Assembly (NCBI RefSeq): GCF_003386235.1
Contig: NZ_QRDZ01000010.1
Span: forward strand, 170,198-213,209
Source: Cohnella phaseoli
GTDB taxonomy: Bacteria > Bacillota > Bacilli > Paenibacillales > Paenibacillaceae
Direction of reading: 5' to 3'
Length of the DNA stretch: 43,012 nucleotides
Below, one piece after another: positions 33,101 to 39,734 of the stretch (position 1 is its first letter; the number at the start of each line of letters is the position of its first letter). Under the pieces are notes generated by a model. It did no database searches, had not been told where the DNA came from, and was given only the letters and a program-made list of their open reading frames with translations. Position numbers and translations under genes: made by a program.

Positions 33101-35230
33101 AATTTCTCCAAGCAGAAGCCGTTAGTTATTAACGGGGTTGAATGGCAGCTAGGGAGCCAGCAAGGATTGCAGGGCGACAGGGTTCAGATCCCGCCGGACA
33201 GCACCGCTGTCGTAGAAATTGAGTTAGAGGATCTGAATATGGAGGTAAGCTACCCTGTCCAGATGAAGGTTATTTTCGAAGAGGCGGAGCCTTATGAATA
33301 TCAAGGCAATTTTGATTTCAACCCTATCCACATACGCACCGTTGAAGTCGACGGCAAACCGGATGAAGGTATAGTGGCTGGCGTGCCAACTATTCATTTG
33401 TCTAATGGCACAGTCAAAATGACGGATTATAAGGGAACAACGGATCTGGATGGGCAATTCTGGTTTCATTTCGATCGGGATCATTTCTATTTGACTGCAA
33501 AAGTGACGGATGATGTGCATGCTTATCAGGCAGCAGGGGCAGATATTTGGAAAAACGACAGCATTCAATTTGCTATTGCACAAGGCGTACCGGGAAGCGC
33601 TTCGGAATGGTATGAGTACGGCGTATCCGATACGGCGAATGGGCCGCAAATCTATCGCTGGAATGCTCCGACAGGGGTAGCGAGAGGGCCGGTATCCAAC
33701 GGGCAATTACAGATTACGCGCGAGGAGCAGCAGAAGCTGACGGTGTATGAACTGGCGCTGCCATGGTCCGAGCTTGCTCCAATTCAGTATAAACAGCCTG
33801 ACGGTATCCATTTTTCTTTGCTGGTTAATGACAATGACGGCAGCGGCAGAAAAGGCTGGATCGAGTGGGCATCCGGCATCGGGCTTGAGAAAAAACCAAG
33901 CTTGTACAGAACGATGCAGTGGATGGCCGATGAAGCGACGTGGACGGCTCCGATGGCCCAATCGGCGTCCTATCAAACTGTAGCAGGTACTGTTCTTCAA
34001 GGATTCCTACAAGCGGAGCATGATGAAGGCACGACTCTTCGTTATGAGATCATAGATGCTGCCGCGCAAGGAAGCGTGACGATGATAGATAGCCTGACGG
34101 GCGAATTCGAATACAGGCCGAATGCTTCGGCATCCGGGGAGGATACGTTCACCTTCCGCGTCAACGACGGTTATGAATATTCCCATACAGCTGTAGTGAC
34201 GATTTCCATTGAAGCTAAGGCAACTAATAATCCGCCTGCATCAACTGGAGGTTCTGCGGCGGGCGCCTACATTTCCACGACAGGCGAACTGTATTTGCCT
34301 GCAGGCGAGTCGGGTAAGATTAGCTTGGGAAATCGGATTCAGCTTGTACTTCCCTCAGGTTCAACGAAAACAGGAACGCAGCTGACGATAACCGAAGGGA
34401 AGGCCGATGCGACGCTGAAGTCGTTGAGTCCCGTTTTTGAATTGAGCAGCAAGCCGGTCGTTCAACTGCAGAAGCCGGCTGTCGTCAGCTTCGCCTTTGA
34501 TTCGGAGAAGCTGGGTAAGGGCCAGACTGCGGCAATTTGGCGCTTGGATAACGAGAAAAAGCAGTGGATACAGGTAGGCGGCACAGTAAAGGACGGCCTC
34601 ATTTCAACTGAACTGGAGCAGCTTGGCCTATACGCTGTATTGGCTGTCGACGGAGAAAGGGAGGGGACTGAGCCGAATCAGCCGATAATGCCGGAGTTTG
34701 CCGATGTACAGGGACACTGGGCGCAGGCTGAGATCAAACGGGCCGTACAGCTCGGAATTATACAAGGATACTCCGATCAGACCTTCCGACCCGATCAATC
34801 GGTCAGCCGTCAAGAGCTTATTGCGATGCTGGATAGAGCGCTGCAGCCGCAAGGCCATGGGGAGGCGATCAGTTTTATCGATCAAGCGAGCATTGGAGTA
34901 TGGGCTAAGTCCAGTATAGCCAAAGCCGTTCAAGCCGGGTGGCTCACGGGCTATGCGGATGGCAGCTTCCGTCCGACTGCAGGAATCTCGCGTGCCGAGA
35001 TGGCAGCCGTGTTAGCGAAAGCGGCAAAATTGTCTGTCGGAGGTCGCGAAAATACCGGATTTGCGGATGATGACAGCATACCGCCATGGGCCAAGAGCTA
35101 TATCTCGGCGGCAGTCGAGGGGGGCCTACTGCAAGGTCGCGGCGACAATCGCTTCGCCGCTTCAGGAGTTGTTACCCGTGCAGAGGCTGCGGCAATAACA
35201 GTACGGTTAATAGCTCGTATAGCCGATTAG
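30143..35230 (+). CDS. Giant SLH-anchored multi-domain glycoside hydrolase
   Basis: About 1695 residues: signal peptide (MANRWIASTLIVFLLCAF, cleavage near AYA); two tandem copies of a jelly-roll module (about 45-205 and 216-375); a (beta/alpha)8 domain (about 480-810) of clan GH-A type (FGISTHLAWAKEGW, acid/base Glu594 in EVYNEFNGSF, nucleophile Glu702 in WYTEIGWPT), nearest in look to GH39/GH5-like enzymes. Later parts are a CBM9-like module (VDGKPDEGIV to about residue 1270), a cadherin-like domain (EDTFTFRVNDGYEYSHTAVV), and three C-terminal SLH domains (FADVQGHWAQ, FIDQASIGVWA, FADDDSIPPWA). It should be fixed to the cell wall and attack the polymer whose fragments are imported by this locus. 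ATG 30143 fits GAGAGGG 10 bases upstream. GTG 30134 is too close. The exact substrate is unproven. Confidence 0.88.
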   Translation: MMANRWIASTLIVFLLCAFPTPKLLFEAGATAYAAELLEETAISDFESEEEVWQFGLGDGVGAQGGYSRDETASFTGTFSGRLIGNFDTGGKFVVLGRSFIPLDMKSFSFQIKTSDINKITIRLRDAKGQVHQQTIELQATEDWQKVEVTAFDRGLGYLSFGSGTPGVWNGPADRIEFLLEKSRLTGGKTSGTVWIDEIKAMAVPQQELWKTEIGSFEQAIDLWELAFGMEFPGASGDFIRDTAEVKSGAYSGKLSGNFSNGGKYLSLGRDLPPVSMKKLEFWAKTSDAQWVTLRIKDGSGQVHQQKVPLTPNGQWSKVELLKFNGGKDYFSFGGANDQKWHDPVQRVEVLMDQPSLIGGKLSGDIWLDQVEMTSEFPELTVQQKQLGNIYLDYEPVALQIATQGTTVQWSVYDHLEQKVLDGSETVANHLLDLTIPLHSYGYYTVTIDAEKDGQTIAETELSLARLSAEDPTLAEDSPFGISTHLAWAKEGWSTELSKLIRRAGAKSFRDEITWESLEYEKGKYRKPANRDAFMKRTQEDDLNPFIILNYTNPFYDQNSTPYTAEGREGFADYGVALLDLYGDRIKSIEVYNEFNGSFGSRGNGIAGSRPDSYYELLKTTHEKIKAANPDVTVVGMATAGTPLDWIEEVFKLGGLNYMDAMSIHPYQSQRPPDGMVQAVRSTQELMRQYNNGREIPIWYTEIGWPTKASIGIPENTQANYVVRTYVQALAEGVEKVFWYDLMNDGMQEDYYEHHLGMLRNRADEKGAFTPKPSYASYATMTRQLIGADFVEQEYAGTDIFSYKFNKSGEELRVVWSNEPLQAAIDTDVPIQITDMMGNTETYSPYQGKVFLTLSGEPHYIKGSIRGIVESSMFSIYGDSVVAGEPVALTLQMNNAGAAPAKVGFEFEGNRYELEAASGQSKVMPLQQSAIMKSGSRVLTGFLLDGGQKIGKLQYVAQSLHPYEAKVYPVLKAANLENKAVALQIKNFSKQKPLVINGVEWQLGSQQGLQGDRVQIPPDSTAVVEIELEDLNMEVSYPVQMKVIFEEAEPYEYQGNFDFNPIHIRTVEVDGKPDEGIVAGVPTIHLSNGTVKMTDYKGTTDLDGQFWFHFDRDHFYLTAKVTDDVHAYQAAGADIWKNDSIQFAIAQGVPGSASEWYEYGVSDTANGPQIYRWNAPTGVARGPVSNGQLQITREEQQKLTVYELALPWSELAPIQYKQPDGIHFSLLVNDNDGSGRKGWIEWASGIGLEKKPSLYRTMQWMADEATWTAPMAQSASYQTVAGTVLQGFLQAEHDEGTTLRYEIIDAAAQGSVTMIDSLTGEFEYRPNASASGEDTFTFRVNDGYEYSHTAVVTISIEAKATNNPPASTGGSAAGAYISTTGELYLPAGESGKISLGNRIQLVLPSGSTKTGTQLTITEGKADATLKSLSPVFELSSKPVVQLQKPAVVSFAFDSEKLGKGQTAAIWRLDNEKKQWIQVGGTVKDGLISTELEQLGLYAVLAVDGEREGTEPNQPIMPEFADVQGHWAQAEIKRAVQLGIIQGYSDQTFRPDQSVSRQELIAMLDRALQPQGHGEAISFIDQASIGVWAKSSIAKAVQAGWLTGYADGSFRPTAGISRAEMAAVLAKAAKLSVGGRENTGFADDDSIPPWAKSYISAAVEGGLLQGRGDNRFAASGVVTRAEAAAITVRLIARIAD
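30278..30750 (+). repeat. Module repeat copy 1 in the giant SLH enzyme
   Basis: Protein-level repeat starting FESEEEVWQFGLG and containing FTGTFSGRLIGNF, GGKFVVLGR and GTVWIDEIKA. It is diverged from copy 2 but collinear with it, offset by 171 residues. Confidence 0.8.
30791..31263 (+). repeat. Module repeat copy 2 in the giant SLH enzyme
   Basis: Second copy, starting FEQAIDLWELAFG and containing KSGAYSGKLSGNF, GGKYLSLGR and GDIWLDQVEM. Both copies probably bind polysaccharide. Confidence 0.8.
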
Positions 35231-35281
35231 TACGGATTTCGAATACAAATTTGATCGAGTATGTTTCGATCTGCTTCAAAG

Positions 35282-35325
35282 AAGCCGACCGCCTGATGGA
35301 ATATTCAGTGCGGTCGGCTTTAAAT
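35282..35325 (+). terminator. Rho-independent terminator of the rhamnogalacturonan locus
   Basis: A perfect 11-bp stem (AAGCCGACCGC with GCGGTCGGCTT, 17-base loop) is followed by TTAAATTTT, 52 bases after the stop codon. The intergenic stretch 35231-35540 holds this terminator and the promoter/operator cluster described next. I see no gene in it. Confidence 0.88.
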
Positions 35326-35423
35326 TTTAAAACCTATCGCCTATATGGACCTAACGAACGATATTATGAAGATATTTTTTTCATAAAAACAAAAAATAGG
35401 CTAACTTTCACCTAATATAATGA

Positions 35424-35438
35424 TTGAAAGCGCTTGAA
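35424..35438 (+). promoter_or_regulatory. cre-like operator overlapping the -35 box
   Basis: TTGAAAGCGCTTGAA matches the cre consensus at all fixed positions but one (A for C at position 14). It overlaps the -35 hexamer of the promoter at 35434, so binding would block polymerase. Confidence 0.65.
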
Positions 35439-35462
35439 TTATTAAAAACTTGATGCTATAAT
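35434..35462 (+). promoter_or_regulatory. Sigma-A promoter of the Lpl-type transporter operon
   Basis: TTGAAT (35434-35439) and a perfect TATAAT (35457-35462) are spaced by 17 bases, with a TGC giving an extended -10. Transcription would start near 35469. This is the clearest constitutive-strength promoter in the window. Confidence 0.85.
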
Positions 35463-35470
35463 CCGTTTTG

Positions 35471-35490
35471 TAAGCAAACGTTTTTGCTAA
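35471..35490. promoter_or_regulatory. Palindromic LacI-family-type operator
   Basis: An imperfect 20-base palindrome with halves TAAGCAAACG and TTTTTGCTAA, centred on CG as LacI-family operators are. It covers the predicted transcription start. It fits cre poorly, so another LacI-type repressor may bind. None is encoded near it in this window. Confidence 0.55.
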
Positions 35491-35498
35491 CAAATAGA

Positions 35499-35513
35499 TT
35501 TGAAGCGTTTGCT
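35499..35513 (+). promoter_or_regulatory. Second cre/LacI-type operator downstream of the start point
   Basis: TTTGAAGCGTTTGCT matches cre with one mismatch (T for G at position 3). Its half CGTTTGCT is the reverse complement of AGCAAACG in the palindrome at 35471, so both could bind the same protein. Confidence 0.5.
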
Positions 35514-35540
35514 GATACTTTTAGGTAGGTGGGGGATAGG

Positions 35541-35738
35541 ATGGTCAGGAAGTTAAAGGTAGGCATTCTAGGAGCCGGGGGCATATTCGAGGCTCATGCT
35601 TCGGGATTTAGTAGGCTTAGGGATCGGTGTGAGGTCGTCGTAGCGGACACGAACGTCGATGGACATCCCCGCATTCGGAAGCAGCTTGGCAACGAGATGG
35701 AAATCGTGAGCGATTATCGCATGGAGGGCTCGGCATGA
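35541..35738 (+). pseudogene. Gfo/Idh/MocA-family oxidoreductase remnant (internal deletion)
   Basis: Sixty-five residues. The N-terminus is that of an NAD(P)-dependent oxidoreductase (LKVGILGAGGIFEAHASGF with the nucleotide-binding loop, then CEVVVADTN and EIVSDYR). Whole proteins of this family have about 330-390 residues. After VSDYR the frame jumps to MEGSA and a stop that overlaps the next start in ATGA, as an intact gene's end would. So an internal part of roughly 280 residues, including the substrate domain, seems to be missing. The start ATG follows GGTGGGGG. It could be non-functional or a sequence-assembly gap. Confidence 0.75.
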
Positions 35739-36022
35739 AGGTCGGAATCGACTCGTTCACCATCCGGGAGCTGAAGCTGGATCCTTACCGAATGATGGAT
35801 TATGTCAAGGACGGTATTTTATTTTTTTCTCCTAAAGGCGTAAGCCGACAAAGTAAAGCTCCCGGGCAGGGAGTCGTTCCTTTCAAGGAAATCATCGCCA
35901 CTCTGGGCGAGTACAACCCTCAATTGCCGCTTTCGATCGAGGATCACAAATGGATATTTGAGTTCGACGCACATGGAAGAGCGTCTGTTATTCGGGACCC
36001 GGTACTTGAACGACTTGCTTAA
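35735..36022 (+). pseudogene. Sugar phosphate isomerase/epimerase remnant (internal deletion)
   Basis: Ninety-five residues. The first 25 (MKVGIDSFTIRELKLDPYRM and next) are the start of a xylose-isomerase-like TIM barrel, and the rest (DGILFFSPKGVSRQ, APGQGVVPFKEI, LPLSIEDHKWIFEF) is its C-terminal end, where metal and substrate residues lie. Family members have about 270-300 residues, so about 170-200 from the middle are absent, joined at a VK-DG sequence that occurs in both parts of such proteins. The barrel cannot form. It has its own ribosome site (GGAGGG) and precedes the transporter genes in the same transcript. Confidence 0.75.
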
Positions 36023-36056
36023 CCGGCTCCATTTATACGGGTAAGGAGGGCATAAT

Positions 36057-36962
36057 TTGCTGCGTACCATTTACAACCAACGTTTCCTCCTACTTATGCT
36101 GCTGCCGACAATCCTTGTGCTGACGGTTTTTACATACAAACCGATGATCGGCTGGATCATTGCATTCAAGGATTACCGACCGGGCATGAGCATATGGGAG
36201 GGGGAGTGGACGGGCCTTGAAACGTTCCGCGAGTTTTTTGTGGATTCTACAGACGCCATGGACGTGTTCCGCAATACGCTGGTAATCAATATTTCCGCGC
36301 TTGTCATCAATTTGTCGGTGGCGTTGGTGTTCGCGATATTGCTGAACGAAATTCGAAACAAGCGTGTGAAGTCTATCGTGCAGACGTTTTCTCTCTTTCC
36401 GTTTTTCATCTCCTGGGTTATCGTTTATGCGCTTCTAACCATCTTCTTGTCCGTCAATTCCGGGCTGGTCAACATGTTGCTTGTAAAATATCACATCGTC
36501 GAGGAAGGCATTAATTTGCTGGGCGATCCGAAATACGCATGGGGACTTGTTATCGCGATCAATCTGTGGAAATCGCTCGGTTACAATGCCATCATTTTTC
36601 TGGCTGCGATTGCCGGCATCGATTCCGGGCAATACGAGGCGGCGGAGATTGACGGAGCGGGACGTTGGAGCAAAATCATTCATATTACCGTCCCTAATGT
36701 AATGCCTGCGCTGGTGGTGCTGATTATTCTTAACAGCGGGACGCTATTAAACAGCAATTTTGACCAATTCTTTTTGCTTACCAATCCGACCAACCTTCCG
36801 AGGATGGAAGTATTTGATATGTATGTTTACAAATTCGGCTTGAAAATGGGCGATTACTCCTACTCCACTGCGGTAAGCATCCTGAAAACCGGTATCAGTA
36901 TCTTGATGTTGCTTTTCGTAAACACGTTGTGCAAGCGGCTTGCCAACAGGTCCTTGTTCTGA
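36057..36962 (+). CDS. Lpl/YtcP-type sugar ABC transporter permease 1
   Basis: A 301-residue membrane protein of the LplB type (RFLLLMLLPTILVLTVFTYKPM, then PMIGWIIAFKDYRPGMSIWE). It has six membrane segments and EAA loop YEAAEIDGAGRWSKIIHITV. A characteristic LplB-type stretch FDQFFLLTNPTNLPRMEVFD lies near the C-terminus. It starts at TTG 36057 six bases after AAGGAGGG. It belongs to the oligosaccharide importers of the carbohydrate uptake class used for complex polysaccharide fragments. Confidence 0.93.
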   Translation: MLRTIYNQRFLLLMLLPTILVLTVFTYKPMIGWIIAFKDYRPGMSIWEGEWTGLETFREFFVDSTDAMDVFRNTLVINISALVINLSVALVFAILLNEIRNKRVKSIVQTFSLFPFFISWVIVYALLTIFLSVNSGLVNMLLVKYHIVEEGINLLGDPKYAWGLVIAINLWKSLGYNAIIFLAAIAGIDSGQYEAAEIDGAGRWSKIIHITVPNVMPALVVLIILNSGTLLNSNFDQFFLLTNPTNLPRMEVFDMYVYKFGLKMGDYSYSTAVSILKTGISILMLLFVNTLCKRLANRSLF

Positions 36963-36994
36963 TAAGAGTTGCCGCCGGTAATGGAGGATAGTGT

Positions 36995-37873
36995 ATGAGA
37001 AAAGCAGGTTCGACGAATATCGCTTTTGACGTTTTTAACTATTTGCTTATGGCCGTAGTGGTCATGTTAACCTTCTATCCGTTCGTTTATATGGTCATGC
37101 TGTCGCTGAGCTCCGAAAATACGTATGCAAAAGCATTGTTCTATCCGGAAGGATTATCGATGGATGCCTACAGATTTCTTGTAACGGAGGTCGACTTTTT
37201 CAGCGGGCTTTCCATATCGATCGCACGGAGCACGGTTGGACCGCTATGCACGATTGCCGTCATCTACATGGGGGCTTATGCGCTTTCGCGTAAAGAGCTC
37301 GTTTTTCGAAAATTTTTTACCCGGTATGTCATTTTCGCCATGTACTTTACTGCAGGAATTTTACCGGTATATATGAATATTTCCGGTCTGCACCTGACCG
37401 GCACGTTCTGGGTCTATATTTTGCCGAACCTAGTGAGCGTATTCGGATTGATCCTGATCCGAACCTTTATTCAGGAGCTGCCGCGAAGCCTGGAAGAATC
37501 GGCTTTCATTGACGGCGCCAACGATTTGCAGGTCGCTTTCCGTATCATTTTCCCGCTTTGCGTTCCCGTTCTGGCTGCCATGCTGTTATTCGAGTTTATT
37601 TTTCAATGGAATTCATTTACGGATACGCTGCTCTATAACACAACGCGAAGCGATCTGTTCACCCTTCAATATATTTTGACAAACTATGTAAAAAATGAAG
37701 CGCTGTCCGCAACCGTCGATATTTCGGATATGAATCGGACCGGAGGGAGCTACTCTCTGGAATCGATCAAAATGGCGATGACGGTTATCGTGTGTATTCC
37801 GATTATTATCGTTTATCCGTTCCTTCAGCGGTACTTCATCCAGGGACTGCTGTTAGGAGCTGTTAAAGAATAG
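36995..37873 (+). CDS. Lpl/YtcP-type sugar ABC transporter permease 2
   Basis: A 292-residue membrane protein of the LplC/YtcP type (FYPFVYMVMLSLSSENTYAK, YMNISGLHLTGTFWVYILPN). Its EAA loop is degenerate (EESAFIDGANDLQVAFRIIF), as usual in this subgroup. It starts at ATG after GGAGG, 32 bases behind permease 1. Confidence 0.93.
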   Translation: MRKAGSTNIAFDVFNYLLMAVVVMLTFYPFVYMVMLSLSSENTYAKALFYPEGLSMDAYRFLVTEVDFFSGLSISIARSTVGPLCTIAVIYMGAYALSRKELVFRKFFTRYVIFAMYFTAGILPVYMNISGLHLTGTFWVYILPNLVSVFGLILIRTFIQELPRSLEESAFIDGANDLQVAFRIIFPLCVPVLAAMLLFEFIFQWNSFTDTLLYNTTRSDLFTLQYILTNYVKNEALSATVDISDMNRTGGSYSLESIKMAMTVIVCIPIIIVYPFLQRYFIQGLLLGAVKE

Positions 37874-37900
37874 CTTTGCCAAAAAAAGAGGAGGGTTTAA

Positions 37901-39664
37901 ATGAAAACAAAAAAATCAATGAGCAAGTTGATTCTCATCCTGACCGTTGCTGCGCTGGCGGCAGCCGGATGCACAAGCGGTAACAAGAACGGCACGCCAA
38001 CTGCCGCTCCATCCGGGAGCGGAGGAAGTATGGTTGGGGAAAATGCAGAAAAACCGCTAGTCAAATACAAATATCTGATCCGCGGCATTACGAAACCGAC
38101 AAGCAGCACGGAAGACGAAATCGGTCAGTTGATCAAAGAAAAATTCAATGTAGAGTTTGAATTTATTCCTTATAACGAATCCAATTATGAAAAAGCGCAA
38201 TTAATGCTGGCAGCAAATGATTGGGGCGATATCGACATCGTCACGACCGGATTGGACGACATTACCAAGAAGTATATTCAAGCAGGTGTTTTTCTTAAAC
38301 TGGACGATTACAAGGATTTGCTCCCGAACTTCTTCGATTATGAGAAGGACGTCATCCCGTATTGGAGAACGTTCGACGAGAACAACGGCGATTTGTATGT
38401 GTGGCAGGCAGGACCCGACCAACAGCAGTTGACATCGGAACCTTTGGATATCGTTACCCGAGTAGATGTATTGGAAGGTTTGGGATGGCCGCAGTTGGAT
38501 ACAACCGACGATTACATTGAGTTCCTTCGGAATGCGATGAAGAAATTCCCGGAAAGCTTAGGCAAAAAATCGATCGGGATGATCAATTTCTGGGGGGAGC
38601 CGATCGGACCGCTTCTTGCAACCTATCTTCCAAGACACAGCGGTTATCAGCATGTATACAAAACGACCGGTCTGGTCGATGTCGAAGCGAAAAAATTCGT
38701 CAGCCTTCCGGGACATCCGTATACGAAGGAAACGTTCAAGTTCTGGAACACATTGTATCGTGAAGGCTTGATGGATAAGGAGGCGTGGACGGATAAATTC
38801 CCCGAATTCCAGAAAAAGTGGGAATCCGGCGTCGCTCTGACGGCTAACTTCGCGAAGTGGATGGTACCGGACAAAAACGCGAAAATGGAGCAATTGGGAC
38901 ATCCGGAAATGCAGTACATCGTGACGCCGATCCGGTTATCCATCGCCAAGAATGAAGGAAAAAACGTGCGCTACGAATTAACTAACAGCCTGAGACCCGA
39001 CGAGACGACAGGCATCCTGAAGACTGCGAAGAACCCGGAACGATTGCTTGAGGTCATCAATTTTATGGCTTCCAAAGAAATGACGATCCGGCTGGGCTGG
39101 GGAGTAGAGGGCAGAGATTATGTTGTTAAAGACGGCGTGCGCGTGCCGACGGAGGAGTATGTTCAAATCGTCAAGAGCGGCGATCCAGATAAAGTTTTGC
39201 AAAAAAGGTTCGGAATCGGTTATGCGACGATGTTCCCTATCCGTTATATCGCCGTGGGCGATGATGGTCAGCATAATATGGCGTCCAGCGATTCGCGGTA
39301 TTTAATGGCGGTGGCGACCGAGACGCAAAAAAAAGCATATCAAGCGTACGGATGGGACACGATGCTGGATGCCTGGCACAACAACCCGAATTTCAAGTTA
39401 GAGTCGTTTGATATAACCCCTTATATCGTGGCCTCGAATATCGCTCCATCGCAGAGCGAAGCGAAAATAGAAGAAAAAATTATTCAATTAATGAATAAGC
39501 AAATTCCGCTGATTATAACGGCTAAAAACGATGCGGAATTCGAAAATCATTACAACGAAACGGTTAGTAAGGCGGATGAGCTGGGTCTGCAGAAGATTAT
39601 CGACAAGTATAACGAGCAACTGCAGAACTTCAGTTCGAGAATAGAGGAGCTTTCGAACCGCTAA
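37901..39664 (+). CDS. LplA-type solute-binding lipoprotein
   Basis: A 587-residue lipoprotein with lipobox AAGC (Cys24) and a Gly/Ser/Pro linker, larger than ordinary family 1 binding proteins and typical of LplA partners of Lpl permeases. Recognisable parts are NVEFEFIPYNESNYEKAQLM, LMLAANDWGDIDIV, TKKYIQAGVFLKLDDYKD and a C-terminal helical region. AGAGGAGGG precedes the ATG. The ligand is unknown. The enzyme gene downstream is the best clue to the substrate. Confidence 0.92.
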   Translation: MKTKKSMSKLILILTVAALAAAGCTSGNKNGTPTAAPSGSGGSMVGENAEKPLVKYKYLIRGITKPTSSTEDEIGQLIKEKFNVEFEFIPYNESNYEKAQLMLAANDWGDIDIVTTGLDDITKKYIQAGVFLKLDDYKDLLPNFFDYEKDVIPYWRTFDENNGDLYVWQAGPDQQQLTSEPLDIVTRVDVLEGLGWPQLDTTDDYIEFLRNAMKKFPESLGKKSIGMINFWGEPIGPLLATYLPRHSGYQHVYKTTGLVDVEAKKFVSLPGHPYTKETFKFWNTLYREGLMDKEAWTDKFPEFQKKWESGVALTANFAKWMVPDKNAKMEQLGHPEMQYIVTPIRLSIAKNEGKNVRYELTNSLRPDETTGILKTAKNPERLLEVINFMASKEMTIRLGWGVEGRDYVVKDGVRVPTEEYVQIVKSGDPDKVLQKRFGIGYATMFPIRYIAVGDDGQHNMASSDSRYLMAVATETQKKAYQAYGWDTMLDAWHNNPNFKLESFDITPYIVASNIAPSQSEAKIEEKIIQLMNKQIPLIITAKNDAEFENHYNETVSKADELGLQKIIDKYNEQLQNFSSRIEELSNR

Positions 39665-39678
39665 CATTGATTTGAAAC

Positions 39679-39708
39679 GGAATCCCGAATCGCGAGATTC
39701 GGGACTCC
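39679..39708 (+). other. Strong hairpin without T-run between binding-protein and enzyme genes
   Basis: Inverted repeat TCCCGAATC-GCGA-GATTCGGGA, extended by GGA/TCC beyond a mismatch, lies 15 bases after the stop codon and 27 before the next start. The absence of a U-tract argues against termination. A role in transcript processing or 3'-end protection of the binding-protein message is more likely. Confidence 0.65.
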
Positions 39709-39734
39709 GATCAAAAATGGAAAACAAGGAGACG

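Noticed and set aside
35472..35486. Palindrome at the start point as a third cre site
   Set aside because: Three fixed positions of the cre consensus fail, so it is reported as a LacI-family-type operator instead.
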